A stretch of DNA of 64,000 nt from Calcarisporiella thermophila CBS 279.70 (taxonomy: Eukaryota; Calcarisporiellomycota): assembly GCF_041956535.1 (NCBI RefSeq), contig NW_027192197.1, positions 747,264 through 811,263 of the forward strand, read 5' to 3'. A program made the position numbers and the translations under genes. How positions within the stretch are numbered: position 1 is the stretch's first letter; the number at the start of each line of letters is the position of its first letter. Below, one piece after another: positions 43,709 through 60,145 of this stretch. The notes below the pieces were generated by a model. It made no database searches, was not told where the DNA came from, and saw nothing but the letters and a program-made list of their open reading frames with translations.

Positions 43709-45290
43709 TGGAATGCGGATGGGGAAGAGGATGGGGAGCGACAAGGAATAAACGAAGGTATGCGAGGGGGAGGGGGGAGGAAGAGGGCAAGGGCAGGGAG
43801 GAGGGGGCAGCCTTTATGGCCAGGAAAACAGCGGGTGAGCTAGATAAAGAGGGGGGAACGGTCTGGTTCCAAGCTGAGGACCGGAATCGTGGTCAAATCC
43901 TGGTGAAACGGAGCCAGAAGCTTTGTGTGTAGCTCAGCAACCGTACGAGGGGGATCGTAGGGCACGCTTTGGCGAAAGGGGAAAGGGCCCTCGCGGGAGC
44001 AGGCATGCGTGTGGTCACTTGCCCGCCCGATTTTCCATGCTCGCTTGCATGGAAAAGTGCTGGGTTGCAGGCCGCCGGCCTCGAATCCTCCCCGCCCGTG
44101 GCATCTGACCTCTCTGCCAGTTGCAACCTCCCGGTCCGTAGCACAATCTAATCACAAAGAAAGCAGATTTCAGCCTAGAGGCCGGGGATTTCAGACACCT
44201 CTCGGGTTTCCCGCTGCGTCCCGCTCCACTGGTGTTTGTTTGAGTTGGAGCCCGTCGACCTAGACCTTCACACGGCCGAAACCCGCGCAGTGGTTAGCAG
44301 GCCAACTCGCGGCATGGCCAGCTCCAAGCCGCGCGCAGGGGAGCTGCGCAGGGCGCGGCCAGTGCCTGCACCGCAGCAGCTCTTCCAAGGGGCGAGGGCG
44401 GGATGGGGCGGGGAAGGCGAGGCCGGCAACGCCACCCCTCTTGGCAGTGTAAAACCTCGGTGTCTGGGATTGTCTCCACAAGCCTCAGAGGAGACGGCCT
44501 CTGAAACTCGGGCCGGATGCTCTGGTCGCAAGGTCTTAGTTCGTCGCCCTTTTAGTGGCCGCTTTTGGAAGATTATTGCGCAACCGCCATGTTCTTTTGA
44601 TGCGCTTTTATGACAATGTGTCTTGCTATATATTTCTTTTCGCTGTTTTCGAACCCTCCTCGCTTAATTTTTATTTTTTCGATCATCCCATATTCCCGCT
44701 CAGCGGCGTCCGCTAAGTTCATCCCCGCCTATTGCTGCAAACATACGACTCGATCATACCGCGTGTGACTGCTGGTAAATTGCTTCCTAAAAATTGGCCC
44801 ACTTCTTTTGCGCTGTGCAAAAGCTAGCGACCGACACTCACTGAAATGTCCTATCCAGCATCCTTTTCTGCACAGATATTCTCGCTTTCGTGGGCGTGTA
44901 GCTCGTGGACAAAAGGTCTGTGGGGCTCTTGCCTCTGTGCCCTCCGCCTCCCTCTCTGAAATCACAAGGGAGAAGCTAATCTATGTTCCCCCATTCACAG
45001 CCACCCTCCTTATTCACAACCAGCTTGTCTTCTTCAGGCGAGAGCTGTTTAGTGAGGAAGAGAAGCGCTTGGTCGCATTCTATCATCTGATTATTGCTTA
45101 TAGCGCCCTCCGTTGGTCCCGGTGGAAAGTGAGAATTGAACATCCTACAGTGGTTTTATACCTTTTCGCATTAACCCCTCCCCTCCCCTCCTCCTCCTCC
45201 TCCTCCTCCTCCTCCTCCAACCCAAACCAATCCCATACTTAGCGGCCGGAATTAGCCTCGACTAATATCCAAGTGATTCTTCCTTTCCTC
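43709..45290. other. 1.6-kb divergent promoter region, GC-rich
   Basis: Between the amidase (minus) and RING (plus) genes. Several overlapping open frames on both strands (for example 44236-44613, 44808-45242) reflect GC content; none has a recognised domain, and 44808-45242 cannot be spliced in phase to the RING gene. A (TCC)n repeat occupies about 45189-45218. Confidence 0.45.
45189..45218. repeat. (TCC)n microsatellite
   Basis: About nine or ten consecutive TCC units in a pyrimidine-rich tract 70 bases upstream of the RING gene start. Confidence 0.85.
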
Positions 45291-45929
45291 ATGATGTTTA
45301 CCCTTCTTGGCACCCTCGTGGATGAGGCGGTGCATTTTTTCCTCATCCGCCACTTTGCTCATCTCCGCTTAGGAATCGTGCTGACGGGCAAGCCTGCCCC
45401 TGACGGAATGACGGATGCCGACTGCGCAATATGCTACGGAACAAGGATGATATCGAAGAGCGCCGACGACGATCCCCTGGAAAGCTACTGCGCCGTGCCG
45501 CACCACGTGTTCCACCGGCAATGCCTTAAGGCTTGGTGGCTGGCGGGGTATTTCAGTCGCTACCGCGTCACCGTCGCGGACCACACCTTGACGCTGGGGA
45601 ACGAGTGGATTGGCGACGAGTTGCTGGGGGGCTCCTCCGTCAACGGGAGCCGGTGCTCGTGCCCCACTTGTCGGCAGCCGCTTGTCTACCGAGTGGTCAA
45701 CACGTGGGAGGAGGCGACCCGAGATAAGGCGCAGGGCCAAGCATGGCATGTCGTCGCGCGGAGACGGGCATCCCATTTGCTGAGGGAGGCCCAGAAGCTA
45801 GTGAAGTGGCAGAACGTGCTGCTGCGAGGCTCCTTGACCGTGGGCTACGGAATGCTGATCTATGGGGCCATCTTGGCTAGAATCTATCTGCTGAGGCGGC
45901 AAATCTGGAGGCGAAGTGTCAAGGCATAG
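45291..45929 (+). CDS. Membrane RING-type E3 ubiquitin ligase candidate
   Basis: Single exon, 212 aa. An N-terminal hydrophobic segment (MFTLLGTLVDEAVHFFLI) is followed by a RING-like zinc domain: CAIC, then after 17 residues CAVPHHVFHRQC, then a 45-residue insert and CSCPTCRQPL. The C3HC4-type ligands are present although the second loop is long. A second hydrophobic segment (LTVGYGMLIYGAILARIYLL) near the C-terminus implies two membrane spans with the RING in the cytosol. It probably ubiquitinates membrane or ER proteins. Start chosen at the first of two adjacent Met codons; no family closer than RING is recognised. Confidence 0.75.
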   Translation: MMFTLLGTLVDEAVHFFLIRHFAHLRLGIVLTGKPAPDGMTDADCAICYGTRMISKSADDDPLESYCAVPHHVFHRQCLKAWWLAGYFSRYRVTVADHTLTLGNEWIGDELLGGSSVNGSRCSCPTCRQPLVYRVVNTWEEATRDKAQGQAWHVVARRRASHLLREAQKLVKWQNVLLRGSLTVGYGMLIYGAILARIYLLRRQIWRRSVKA

Positions 45930-46228
45930 CGCCGGGCTATGGCTATTGTACGTCTATGTATGTGTACAGGAGAAAATATCCACCGCTTTGAATGTAAATA
46001 TATGTTGTTTTGTATGTGATCCCGCACGAAAAGAGACGGCCGCAACATGCGCCGTGGCCAAGTGGAAAATTCCTTGAGACGGCGAGTGGGATAAGCCCTA
46101 AAAATTTCCACCGCCCTTCCAACATGATATGATGGCGCAGTGCTCCCGCTTCGCGCGGCTTTCGCTTATTTGTACAATGTCAAAAATAGGATCCTTGGAA
46201 GCATTTTAAGGAACCATTCCGAGACATC
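45930..46228. other. Intergenic
   Basis: Short region between the RING and SH3/EH genes; no gene. Confidence 0.5.
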
Positions 46229-48242
46229 ATGCTCAAAGCTCGTGCAATCTACGACTGTACGGCCGATGAGGAAGGCGAACTGTCATTTCGCGAAGGGGCC
46301 ATACTTGTAGATGGTAATATTTTGCCGCATGCGCTGCGGAGACGCGTTGAATGAATAGGATTGTATTTAACATTCCGCCCGATTCTGCTTGCATTTTGGC
46401 CATGTAGTAAGGGAGTCGGAGGAGGAAGGCTGGTATGAGGGCAGGCTAAAAGGCACCAACACGCGCGGCCTATTTCCATACAACTACGTTGAGATTTTCA
46501 CAGACGACGAGGGCGTGGAAGGCGAAAAGGTAACGCTTTCGATCCCTTGGAATTTTTTTCCCCATTTCCATCCTCACCCTTCCCCTTGTTCGCCATCGGT
46601 AGCCGCCATCCACTAGCGATTTCACCCAGCTGGCGCAACCTGTTGCAACCGCTGCCTTTTCTCAGCCTAAGAGCTGGATCACTTTTAATGCCGAGCAACC
46701 CGCTCCCATCCCCGCCTCCGCCCCCTCTTTCTCCCCCTCCTCCCAAAATCCTTCCACTTCCGATACCGCGCAATTCCCAGAATGGGCGAAGCCAGTCAGC
46801 AAAATAAACTCCAATCTTCTTGCCACTTTTGGTGGCTCACAGCCATCGCAGCAAGCGTCGCAAACGCCATTGGGAAAGCCGGCTCTGAAGCCGAAGCCGG
46901 CGACAAAATCAAAGCCATTCGTTGGGGTGGAGGAGAGAGAAAAGGGGGAGGCGGAGCCCCCGCGTGAGGCAGTATCGGTCAGGGAATTGAAGAAAAATCT
47001 GGAGAACGTGAGCCTAGGAGGGATTGCTGCGGCGAAGCCTAGCTCAGGAGCAGGAATGGCAGGGGCGGGGGGTGCTCTTCGCTCGAGTGTCGGCTCCCAT
47101 CTCCTTGCTGGGGCATTACAGTCGGCCGAGAAGACGGTGGGCGGAGACGAGAGGAAGCAGGCGGCCGGGGGGGTAGAGACCGAGCCTAGCAAGCCGCTTT
47201 CCATCCGCGAGCGTCAGGCTCTGTTTGAAAACCTTAAACAGGGCTCTCCTGCGGGGCGTTCGACCTCCATGGTCAGCTTGCCCCTTGGCGGGAAACCGCC
47301 CGTCGCGGCTAAACCAGTGCTTGCACGGACCTTCACGGGCCCCAGGACTGCGTCCCCGGAGCCCCTTCAACCCCGAACCATCACCTCAGCCCCGCCAGCG
47401 CTGCCGAAAAAGCCGGCCGCCATGGCCGCGAGAACAGAAAGTGCCCCTCCCCCTATGCCACCGCGCCCAAATTCCGCCTCCATCCATAAAGTAACTCATG
47501 CCCTTCGCCTCTCTTTGTTCGAATGGCTTATTAACTCTCTGCCCCACTCTAGCTGGACAGTTCTTCTCAAGCGAGTCCAGCCACCAATTTTGCTCCGCCG
47601 CTCCCCTCACGACCCCGCCCCCCTCGTCTCCGCAATTCGTCGTCAGACCCTGACAAAGCAAAGGAGGAGCCGGCTAAACCTCCCGCCCCTGAGGGGAAGG
47701 CGCCTCCAAATCTGCCGCCTCGCCGCGCATCGAGCAACGTGAAGAGCACGAGCTTGAGCGCGGGCGAGAGCACCCCTAAAGTTACCGGTGGGTATTCAGC
47801 AGGGGTGCGGGAGATCCCTCCTCCTCCGGGAAAGACCCCCCCTAGACCCTCTCGCAAGAACCCGTTCCTCGTGGAGAATGGAGACGGGATTCCTGCCGAT
47901 GCACGTAGACGCTACGAGGCTCTGTTTGATGAGACGGCGGCTGGCGCCGAGTACATGGAGGGCACCCAGGTGCGCCAGATCTTCATGCGAAGCAAGTTGG
48001 ATAAGAAAACACTGGCGAAGATATGGTAAGCTGACTCTCCCTTCTCCGTTTCGGGGCATGATCCCCCTCTCCCATGGAATGGGGCTGCTGACCGCCCGGA
48101 CCTCCTTCGTAGGGATCTGGCCGACTACGACGAAGATGGGCGCCTCTCGCGCCACGAATTTTGCGTGGGGATGCACCTCATCGATGAGCGGCTGCGCAAC
48201 CATCCCTTACCGGACGAGCTTCCCGAGAGTTTACGGCCCTGA
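46229..48242 (+). CDS. SH3- and EH-domain endocytic adaptor (5 exons)
   Basis: Exons 46229-46313, 46408-46529, 46603-47490, 47553-48025 and 48113-48242, in phase, 565 aa. Residues 1-60 form an SH3 domain (ARAIYDCTADEEGELSFREG ... GWYEGRL ... GLFPYNYVE) split by the first intron. The middle is Pro/Ser-rich with several PPxPP-type stretches (possible SH3 ligands) and a predicted helix (VRELKKNLENVSL). The C-terminus is an EH domain (RRYEALFDE ... QVRQIFMRSKLDKKTLAKIW ... DLADYDEDGRLSRHEFCVGM) with a plausible Ca2+-binding loop DYDEDGRLSRHE, split by the last intron at the Trp codon. SH3 plus EH on one protein points to an actin-patch or clathrin-coat adaptor that binds NPF-containing partners. 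Confidence 0.9.
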
Positions 48243-48603
48243 GTTTGCTCCTTTTCTTCCTCTATTCTACAATAAATCTTAATGCTGGCGAGGCTGGGCA
48301 TCGTTGAAATGGCGGGTTGCCCCCCAGGATACCTTTTTGCTTTGTTTTGGTCTTGTGCGTTCTTTTCTTTCCATTCTTCGGCAAGGTTGGAGTGATTTTC
48401 GGGAAGGGCTTTGGTTGGGAGGAGCCAGCTCACGAATCAAAGCCTCTCAAAAAAGTACAAAAATACTTGAAAAATGCAGGCGACACATTTGCTTCATTAT
48501 TTTAGTTGGTTTAGTAATAGCCCGCTGCCCACTCCATAGGAACGCATTCTTCCCCGATCCCATCAGCCTAGTTTTCAGAGATTCCTTGGAATCGGATAAA
48601 GGA
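48243..48603. other. Intergenic, promoter of the CDC50 gene
   Basis: T-rich, no gene. Confidence 0.5.
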
Positions 48604-49964
48604 ATGACAAAGAAGGAGGAGAAAGACTCGTCCAAGAGCCGGAAGCCAGCCAGTAAGTGATCGCCATCCTTATCCATGGCATCGCTAGCCTCCCCGATGG
48701 GACGCTGACAAACCTGATCCTTTCAAACATTAGATACTGCATTCAAGCAGCAGCGGCTAAAGGCATGGCAGCCCATCCTCACCCCCAAAACCATGCTTCC
48801 GGCCCTCTTCGCCATCGGCCTCATTTTCGCCCCATTGGGCGGCCTCTTATTATACGCGAGCAATCGGGTGACCGAGCTTGAGATTGATTACACAAACTGC
48901 AACAAAGCTGGTCCAAACTTCACCCCCATCCCCCCAGGATCACATTCCTTTAATCTCTCGCCCAATGACACTAGCCTGCAGCCATCCTATAAATTTCGGA
49001 CGGAGACATCTTTCCTGGTGGGTAGGAACCCAAACAACCGGACGGTGGGTCGGTGCACTCTGCGCTTCACCCTTCCAGAGACGCTTCGCGCCCCAGTGTT
49101 TGTGTACTACCGGCTGACCAATTTTTATCAGAATCATCGGCGCTACGTTAAGAGCCTTGACGTCAATCAGCTCAAGGGCGAAAGTGTCCCAGCCGCATCT
49201 CTGCAGTCGGGAAACTGCTGGCCGCTCGCCACCTCTTCCGACGGCCTGCCCATCTACCCCTGCGGCATGATTGCCAATTCACTCTTTAACGACACGATTG
49301 GAAATTTCACCCTTGTGTCCCAGTCGCCAAATCGCACCTACGTGTTCTCCCCCAAAGGCATCGCATGGCCATCAGACGCAAGCAAGTTTGGAAAGACCCA
49401 ATATTCCCCGGCCCAGTGCAGGCCTCCCCCGAATTGGGCCCCAAGGTATCCGGATGGAAAATACACCAACGAGTACCCACCCCCCAACATCAATGAGGAC
49501 GAGCACTTTCAAGTGTGGATGCGAACCGCTGCGCTCCCGAACTTTAGAAAGCTCTATGGGCGAAACGATGGGGAGAGCATGTCCGCAGGAACGTACGAGG
49601 TCGAGATTGATATGAGTATGTATACACTGTTCTACGCAAACTCCGTCCAGGTGCTGTGATGTACTAATGCGTGGCTTTCAACGACATAGATTTCGACATG
49701 AGCTCCTATGGCGGCTCCAAAGCGATCATCCTCTCCACCATCACCTTCCTAGGGGGCCGCAACCCCTACCTTGGCATCGCATACATGGTGGTGGGGGCGC
49801 TATGTGTTTTAATTGCTCTGATATTCACCGTGTGGCATTGCGTGCGACCTCGCAAACTCGGCGACCCGAGCTATCTCTCTTGGAACAATCCCGCAAAGGC
49901 AGCTGCCATGAGCAACGCTCACAGGCGGGGGTGGGGCCTATTCCGGCGGAAAAAACAGGGTTAA
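48604..49964 (+). CDS. CDC50: CDC50/LEM3-family flippase beta subunit (3 exons)
   Basis: Exons 48604-48652, 48734-49615 and 49690-49964, 401 aa. The hallmark NTAFKQQRLKAWQPILTP follows a short basic N-terminus; two membrane spans lie at about residues 38-60 (LFAIGLIFAPLGGLLLYAS) and near 340-365 (YLGIAYMVVGALCVLIALIF), with a large lumenal domain carrying paired cysteines (YTNC, GRC, GNCWPL, PCGMIANS, AQCRPP) and N-glycosylation sequons. CDC50/LEM3 proteins are needed for export from the ER and for activity of P4-ATPase lipid flippases. The C-terminal tail is basic. Confidence 0.95.
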
Positions 49965-50344
49965 ACTCGAAATAGATTCGACGGTGACCCTAATGTGAAT
50001 ATAATGTTGTTTTTCTTTATATTTAATTTATTCTTTATTTTTTATTTCCTTCGCCTTCTTTCTTGCCCTCCCTCTTCTCTTTCTTCTTCTTCTTCTTCAT
50101 CTAATTCATCCGACAGCTATTCCTTAATATTTCTATGGAGTTATCCCTACCTTTTTGTAGCAGCCTCCCTGACCTCCCCCCCCCCCCTTTTTTTTTCCCT
50201 TCTTTCGTCTCTATATTTATAATTTATGACTTTACAATATCAATCGTCTCCGTTAGTTTCTTTTGTATGATACTGATACGCTTTGCTTTTTCTTCATATA
50301 ATAAAAAAAAGGTATATTCAAAATGTACAGGAATTCTATTCAGC
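49965..50344. other. Convergent 3' region
   Basis: Very T-rich, with TTCTTC repeats near 50080-50100 and a C/T homopolymer run (about 50177-50198). Holds the 3' UTRs of the CDC50 and alanyl-tRNA synthetase genes. Confidence 0.55.
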
Positions 50345-54032
<3,688 letters not shown>

Positions 54033-55073
54033 GGTTTTATTTTACAAGGCCCTACTCACAACGAAGAGCTTTTCATTTCTCGGGATCTGAAATGTGACTT
54101 TCAAACAGTCACATTGAAGGTAAACATCGATTTGAACCCAATGGCTGGTGTGTTGCATTGAAATTAACCAAGACCAGGTTAATATACCATAAATGAAAAC
54201 TATCGAGGTATCTAAAATTTTATTCACTGGAGTGCTGGTTACTTGTCAAAGACCTAAATCAATTAGGTGGAGTTTTATAGTATGTTTATTTGCACTCCTT
54301 CTATTACACTCATGTCTTTATTTGATTGTCCGTGCTCCCTAAGGGTGGAAAAGCTTTGAGCCCATACTAGTTTACTACCACCAATTTGCCATGGTAATCT
54401 CACTATCTGGATATCGGCCGATTCCACAGCAAGTTCCTCCCCAGAACGAAAACAATGGTTAACAGCAGCCAACTGCTCGAGTCGGGCCACGTGTATTATC
54501 TTTTTGGCTCCAAGGAGTTACAAAGGAGCCTTTTTTATATTTTTTTTAAATGAAATCTAACGCGTGATTCGCAAGATTAAAATTATCATTATCATATCCA
54601 TTTGCCGAATCCCGGACGTCGTAGTAAGAGGATGGATATGTGATTGCATCGAACCCAATTTACTCTGTATAGACCTTGAGGGTGCGGCTGATTGTGTATT
54701 TTGACTAACACAGCCATCTTCTATTTCGATGCACTATTATATTGGCCTCTAGCTAGACACCATGGCAAAATTTTTTTAATTTCTTCTACTTTTATTCAAG
54801 AGGTATCTTTTTAAACGGAATAAAAGAAAAGAACGCTCTCTCAATGCGGAATAAAAGTAAAACAAATGAGATTACAGCGGCGGAGAGGATCGCAAAACTG
54901 GATAGGTTTGCTCGATACTAGAATTCTTTCAACTGAACTTTTTTTTTCGCTATTTTAATATCCTAGTCGATTTATTCAGCCACCCAAATAAGCATAGTGG
55001 AAATCTACAAGTGTAGAAGGCAGAAATACAATTTTTTATTCCCTTCTGGTCGCGATCTAGACAAATAGCTGCC
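54033..55073. other. 1-kb divergent promoter region
   Basis: AT-rich region between the synthetase and golgin genes; no gene recognised. Confidence 0.5.
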
Positions 55074-58000
55074 ATGGCATCAAGCGGGCGACTAAACGGA
55101 TCAGCGGATGAAGGTAACCCATTGCCAAGATATGGACTGGGATACGCGATAGGATCAGCATGTACTTAATGCACCTCTTTTATCGTTCATCTCTTTACTT
55201 TTTTTTTGTAGTTGTGAAATCTCAGCTGAAAGAATTGCAGCGCATCAACGCAGAGCTAAATAGTCAGGTAAGAAACCCGTTCTCTTAGCATATTGATACA
55301 CAATTTCCAATTATTGGCTTCATAATTGAGCTGAAACTCTACGAATATCATGGATGGGAGTATAATATATCTTCTGCTTGTTAATGCTCTTAATTTCACC
55401 GCAATAGCTTGAATCCTATCGCAAGAAATCCTCATCCCAAGATGACAAGGATCCTTATGTTGCTGACTTGGAACGTCTTCTAGATCAGAAGGAGCAGCAG
55501 CGCCAGGAACAAGAAAAAATTGCGCGGCGTGCCAAGGACCTTGAGGACAAGCTTTTCCGTGCCGGTGGTCATCTCAAAGCGCTAAGCAACGAAAACGCGA
55601 AAATCAGCGAACATCTTCGCGATCTCCAGCTAAAGTATGAACAAGCTGAAAAGCGTGCCAATGCTCTAGAAAATGCAAGCAGCAAGGGCACTCCCGCCGA
55701 TGAGACGAAGATTGCTGACCTAGAAAAGGAGCTCGAAGCATTACGTGCGGAGCTTGACAAATCCAACAATTTACGAACAAAGGCAGAGGAGGATTCTAAT
55801 GCTGCGCTTCAGCGCTTAGCAGACACGCTCCAACGGCAGAGAGAGGAAAACGAACAACTTGAGGAGCGTGTTGCTGACTATAGACGACAGCGTGAAGAGC
55901 TATCTGAACAGCTTGGGAAACTGAAGGCTGAATTAAGCAAAGGGACTTCTACACGGGAGGAAAGCGAGAAAGCCAAGGAGAAGTTGGAAGCTGATTTGAA
56001 CGAAGCAAGGAATCGACAGCAGGCTGTCGAGTCAGAGTTGGAAAAGCTGAAGTCGCAGTTGAGTTTAACAAATTCGGAACGCGACAAACTTCAAAAAGAG
56101 TTGGACCGCTTGTCTGAATCATGGAAGCAGCAGGGAGAGTCGGCTCAAACCGAACTCGAGCATTTACGAGGAAAGGTTAGCGCGGCCGACGATGAAAAGA
56201 AACAACTTGAAATGGAGGTTAGCCAGTTGAGGGAGCAGTTGGACAAATTGACGGTGGAGCATGAGCAGTCAGCGGCAGCTAAAATTGCCGAGATCAAAGC
56301 GCAGTTGGACGCCGCCAACAAGGAGAAAGAGAGGCTACAAAAAGAAGCTGAGAAGTCGGCAGAATCCTCAAAACGAGCTGACGAGTCGGCACTGTCCAGT
56401 ATCAAAGAGCTGCAGTTAAGAATCGAGAGCATCGAGGGCGAAAAGAAGCAGTTGGAGCAAGAAGTCAAGCAGTTGAAGGAAGAGGCAGTCGAATCGGCAA
56501 AACAGTTCAAAGAAAAGGCCGAGTCAGAGCTCAAGAATGTGAAATCGGAGCTGGCTGCTATGGAGAAGGAAAAGAATCGAGTTCAGGAGGAGTTGAGCTC
56601 TGCGGTGAAGTCTTCTCAATCTGCTGAGTCGGACCTCTCGGCACTTCGAGCAAGCTTGGATGCCGCCACAGCTGAGAAATCACAACTCCAAGAAGAAATT
56701 AAAAAGCAAGCAGAATCTGTCAACGGTGAACTAAAGGATTTGCGCACCAAACTAGAAGCTTCGAAGAAAAATATGGAGAAATTGAAGAGCCAGACTGCCG
56801 AATCCTTATCCCAGAGAGAGCGAGAGGTTGAGGAGGAGCTTGAAGCGCTACGCTTAAAGCTAAATGCGGTCGAAAGCGAGAAGGGGCAGCTGGAGCAAGG
56901 CATTGAAGAGTTGAAGCAATCGTCCAAACAAGCCACAGACGCTCTACAAAAAGATCTCGAAAACGTAAGGGAGGAGCTGGAATTCATCACAACGGAGAAG
57001 AAAAGGTTGGCAATAGAAATAGAAAAGTCGAGCAAAGACGCAAGCGAACGAGAGAAGTTCCTCGAGGAAGAAAATCAAAAACTACAGTCTCGGTTGGAGG
57101 AGGTTAAGGCTGAGAAGAAGAAACTCGAAAAGAGCATAGAGCAGTCGAATCAATCTAACGAGAAGAGGATTAAATCATTGGAGGGTGAGATCGAGAAGAT
57201 AAGAAGCTCTCTCAAGGCCGCGGAGGAGGATAAAAAGAGGTTGTCGAAGACGATCAAGGAGATGGGTAAGTCTGCGAAGGATCGGGAGCAGGAGGTGGAG
57301 GCAGCTAGCAAGGATTTGCAGTCCAAGCTGGCCGCTGCTGAACAGGACAAGGAACAACTAAAGAGAAGGATGGAGGAGGCAGGCGAGAATTCCAAGCAAA
57401 AAGTAGAGACATTGGAGCAGGAGCACGAAATTTTGCGCGAGAAAATGAAGAGTATGCAAGACGATAAGAGAAAGCTTGAGCAGGATCTCGAGGAGGTCAA
57501 TAACTCCAAGAGTAAACAAGAGGTGGAGCTCCAGAAGCTGCAGCAGAGTATGGAGTCCACGAGACTAGAAAAGGAAAATTTCCAGAGGGAGCTCGAGGAA
57601 AAGCTCCAGTCTGCTGAGGCGCGTTGGCAGTCCGCAGAGGCTTCCCTCAAGGATACACAGAATAAGCTGAAGGCTACGGAGAGCGAGAGAGATCGGGTAC
57701 AGAATGAGATTTCTCAGCTCAAAGGCCAGTTTGAGGAGTTGACAAAATTACGGAAGCAGCTGGAGATGCGAAAAGAAGAACTACAGGCTAGCGTTGACGA
57801 ATTGACCGCAAAATTGACTATCTCCGAAGAAGAGAATGCAAAACTAATTACCCAGATCAAGCAGCTAGAGGACGAGCGGAAGAAACTGCAGGAGGAAACA
57901 CTTGAGAAATCTACCCATCTCAAACAAAACGAGGCAGAGATGGAGAAGAAACTGGCAGAATTCCGGGAACAAATCGTACAATTGGAGGCACAAGTTCAGC

Positions 58001-59876
58001 AAGCCAGACTTGATGCCATTAGCGAGACCGAGTTAGCCTTGTCAGAAGCCCTCAAGTCTCTTCACCTCAGCGAACAACTCGACTCGAAGTCTTCCTCCAT
58101 GTCACCCTCGCTCCTCTCTGCCCTCAATGCCATCAAAAATGAACTTGAGTCACAGAAGAATAACCTTTCGGCGGCAGAGGAGCAGGCCAAGGCGACAATG
58201 GACAATCTACAAGCTGAGCACGATAAAGTGACTGCCGAGCTCCAAACCCAGCACAATCATTTACTGGAAAAGAATGAGCAGCTCGAGAGCGAGAGAGCGA
58301 ATCTGTCTGAACAACTGAAGATGCTCAAGGAAGAACACGAAAAGGCAATGGCCCAGCTACGCCAAGAGAGCGCAAATCAGGTAGAGTCTGAAAAGGCAGT
58401 TGCGCAGGAACATCTTTCAAAGTTCGAAGCTGCAAAATCGGAGCATCAGCAGACAGTCGCCGAGTTGGAGGCCAAGCTTACCAAAACTTCTCAGGAAAAG
58501 GACAAGCTCGCACGCGAGCATGGCCAATTGCTGGAAAAGCTACGCACACTTGCTCCACGGCTCCAAGCCGAACGCGAGGAGGTGCGCCAACTGCGAGAGA
58601 AAGTAACTGCTTTGACGCAGCAAAACACTGAGCTTCAGGCTACTGTCGAGCGAATGCAGGCAGAATTGCTTGCCTCACACGAGCACTATGAACGAACTTC
58701 TCGCGAATTGGAGCGCATACGCTCACGCATGGATGCCGTGCAGCGACAGTCGGAGGAAGCGACATCGCGCCATGAGGCCGAGGCCCAAGAATTTCAAACC
58801 CACCTTGAGCGCTTGGACCGCGAGCGAGAAGAATGGGAAATGCTGGCGCATGAAGAGCGTGGAGCAAAAGAGCAAGCGCATGCCCGCGTCAAGCAACTTG
58901 AGACCGAGGTGGAGACTCTGTGGAATGACAAGGAGCGGCTTCGCAGTGACAAGGAGAGAGAGTCTCAGAGCCTAGCGAACTTGCAGGCAGTGCTAGAAGA
59001 GTTCCAGACCGCTAAAGAATCTGAGATTCGCTTTGCTGTCGAGGGCTTAGAGAGTGACCTTGAACAAGCAAAGAAGGAGCTGAAGGAGTATAAGGAGCGG
59101 GCTACACACGCTGAAGAGCAGCTCTCTCAAGCGAACAGCGACATTGCCCGAGTGCAGCAGCTCGAGAAGCAAGTAAAGGAAAAGAATCTACTTATCGGAA
59201 AGCTTCGGCATCAGGGTAGGCATTTTACATTGGCGAGTTGTCCCTCAAGCTTACTAAAGATTCCCCATCCCCCTCCCCCACTCACTATTCTAGCGGTGAT
59301 TCTCAACGAGCATTTAACTGAAGCGATGCGTCGCCTAAAGGATGAGAATAGCGACAACATTATCGATCGGTAACTCTTTGCTTCTTATTCTAGATTTTCC
59401 AAAGTGGTTTTACTGATTCTTTCTATCAATATCTATTGCCCTACAAAGACGTCTGATTTCTAATCTAATCATTGGATTTTTTAATGCTCCCCGCGGTGAT
59501 CGAAAGCGTTTTGAGATCTTACAAGTTATCTCCAACGTCCTCCAATTCACGGATGAGCAGAAGGAACTTGTGGGCCTTGTGCGAAAAGGCTCGCTATCCT
59601 CTAACTCGGCCAGTTCACCTGGTTGGTTGAGTCCATCGGCGTTCTCGGACAAGCACAAAAAGAGTATGGAAGACTCGCTCCCTGGAGAGGTAGCTCTTTT
59701 TTAGATGAACTTGCACTTTTGCCAACATGCACTAACCACGTACTTTATAACTCCAGTCGTTCACAGATGCTTGGATCTCATTTCTGCTTAAGGAGTCGAG
59801 CGTTGACAATACTCCTCGGGCTAGTATGGATGAACCACGGAAAACGCCCGATAGCCAAACGCCGCCGTCAACTTAA
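55074..59876 (+). CDS. RUD3: Rud3/GMAP-210-like golgin with C-terminal GRAB/GRIP-type domain (6 exons)
   Basis: Exons 55074-55113, 55212-55267, 55408-59215, 59294-59369, 59449-59689 and 59757-59876, 1,446 aa. About 1,250 residues are an uninterrupted heptad coiled coil (Glu/Lys/Leu/Ser-rich). Near the C-terminus the coil gives way to ILNEHLTEAMRRLK and then, across two introns, RRLISNLIIGFFNAPRGD and KRFEILQVISNVL, followed by FTDEQKELVGLVRK. This matches the GRIP-related Arf-binding (GRAB) domain of Rud3 and GMAP-210, which binds Arf1-type GTPases on the cis-Golgi. A Ser/Pro-rich tail ends the protein. It should tether vesicles at the Golgi. S. cerevisiae Rud3 is far shorter, so this is closer in length to animal GMAP-210. 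Confidence 0.88.
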
Positions 59877-60145
59877 CAAACAATTTTTCTTAGAAGGTGA
59901 TCTGATAAAGCGTTTTCATTTGAGGTTGTCTTATCTGTTTTTTTTTTTCAATATGCTCTTGTAAAATATCTTATAATATTCAAGATTGCCTTTATATTTT
60001 GCGATGTATTCCTCTTTTTTTTGCCTTCTTCTTGTTTCCATTATGATGTTTGGGAGAGTTCAAACAATTTGGTAACCTACTTGAATTTACGAGACTGCTT
60101 TTCTCAACATAAATACGCTTTAATCCATTTAACTAAACAATACCA
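59877..60145. other. Intergenic, T-rich
   Basis: No gene seen. Confidence 0.5.

Noticed and set aside
44808-45242. 144-codon frame as a first exon of the RING gene
   Set aside because: None of the GT donors near its end joins to the RING frame without a stop, and it has no recognisable domain.
56145-57650. Several Ser/Cys/Phe-rich minus-strand frames opposite the golgin
   Set aside because: They are the reverse complement of a Glu/Lys/Leu coiled coil, a known artefact.
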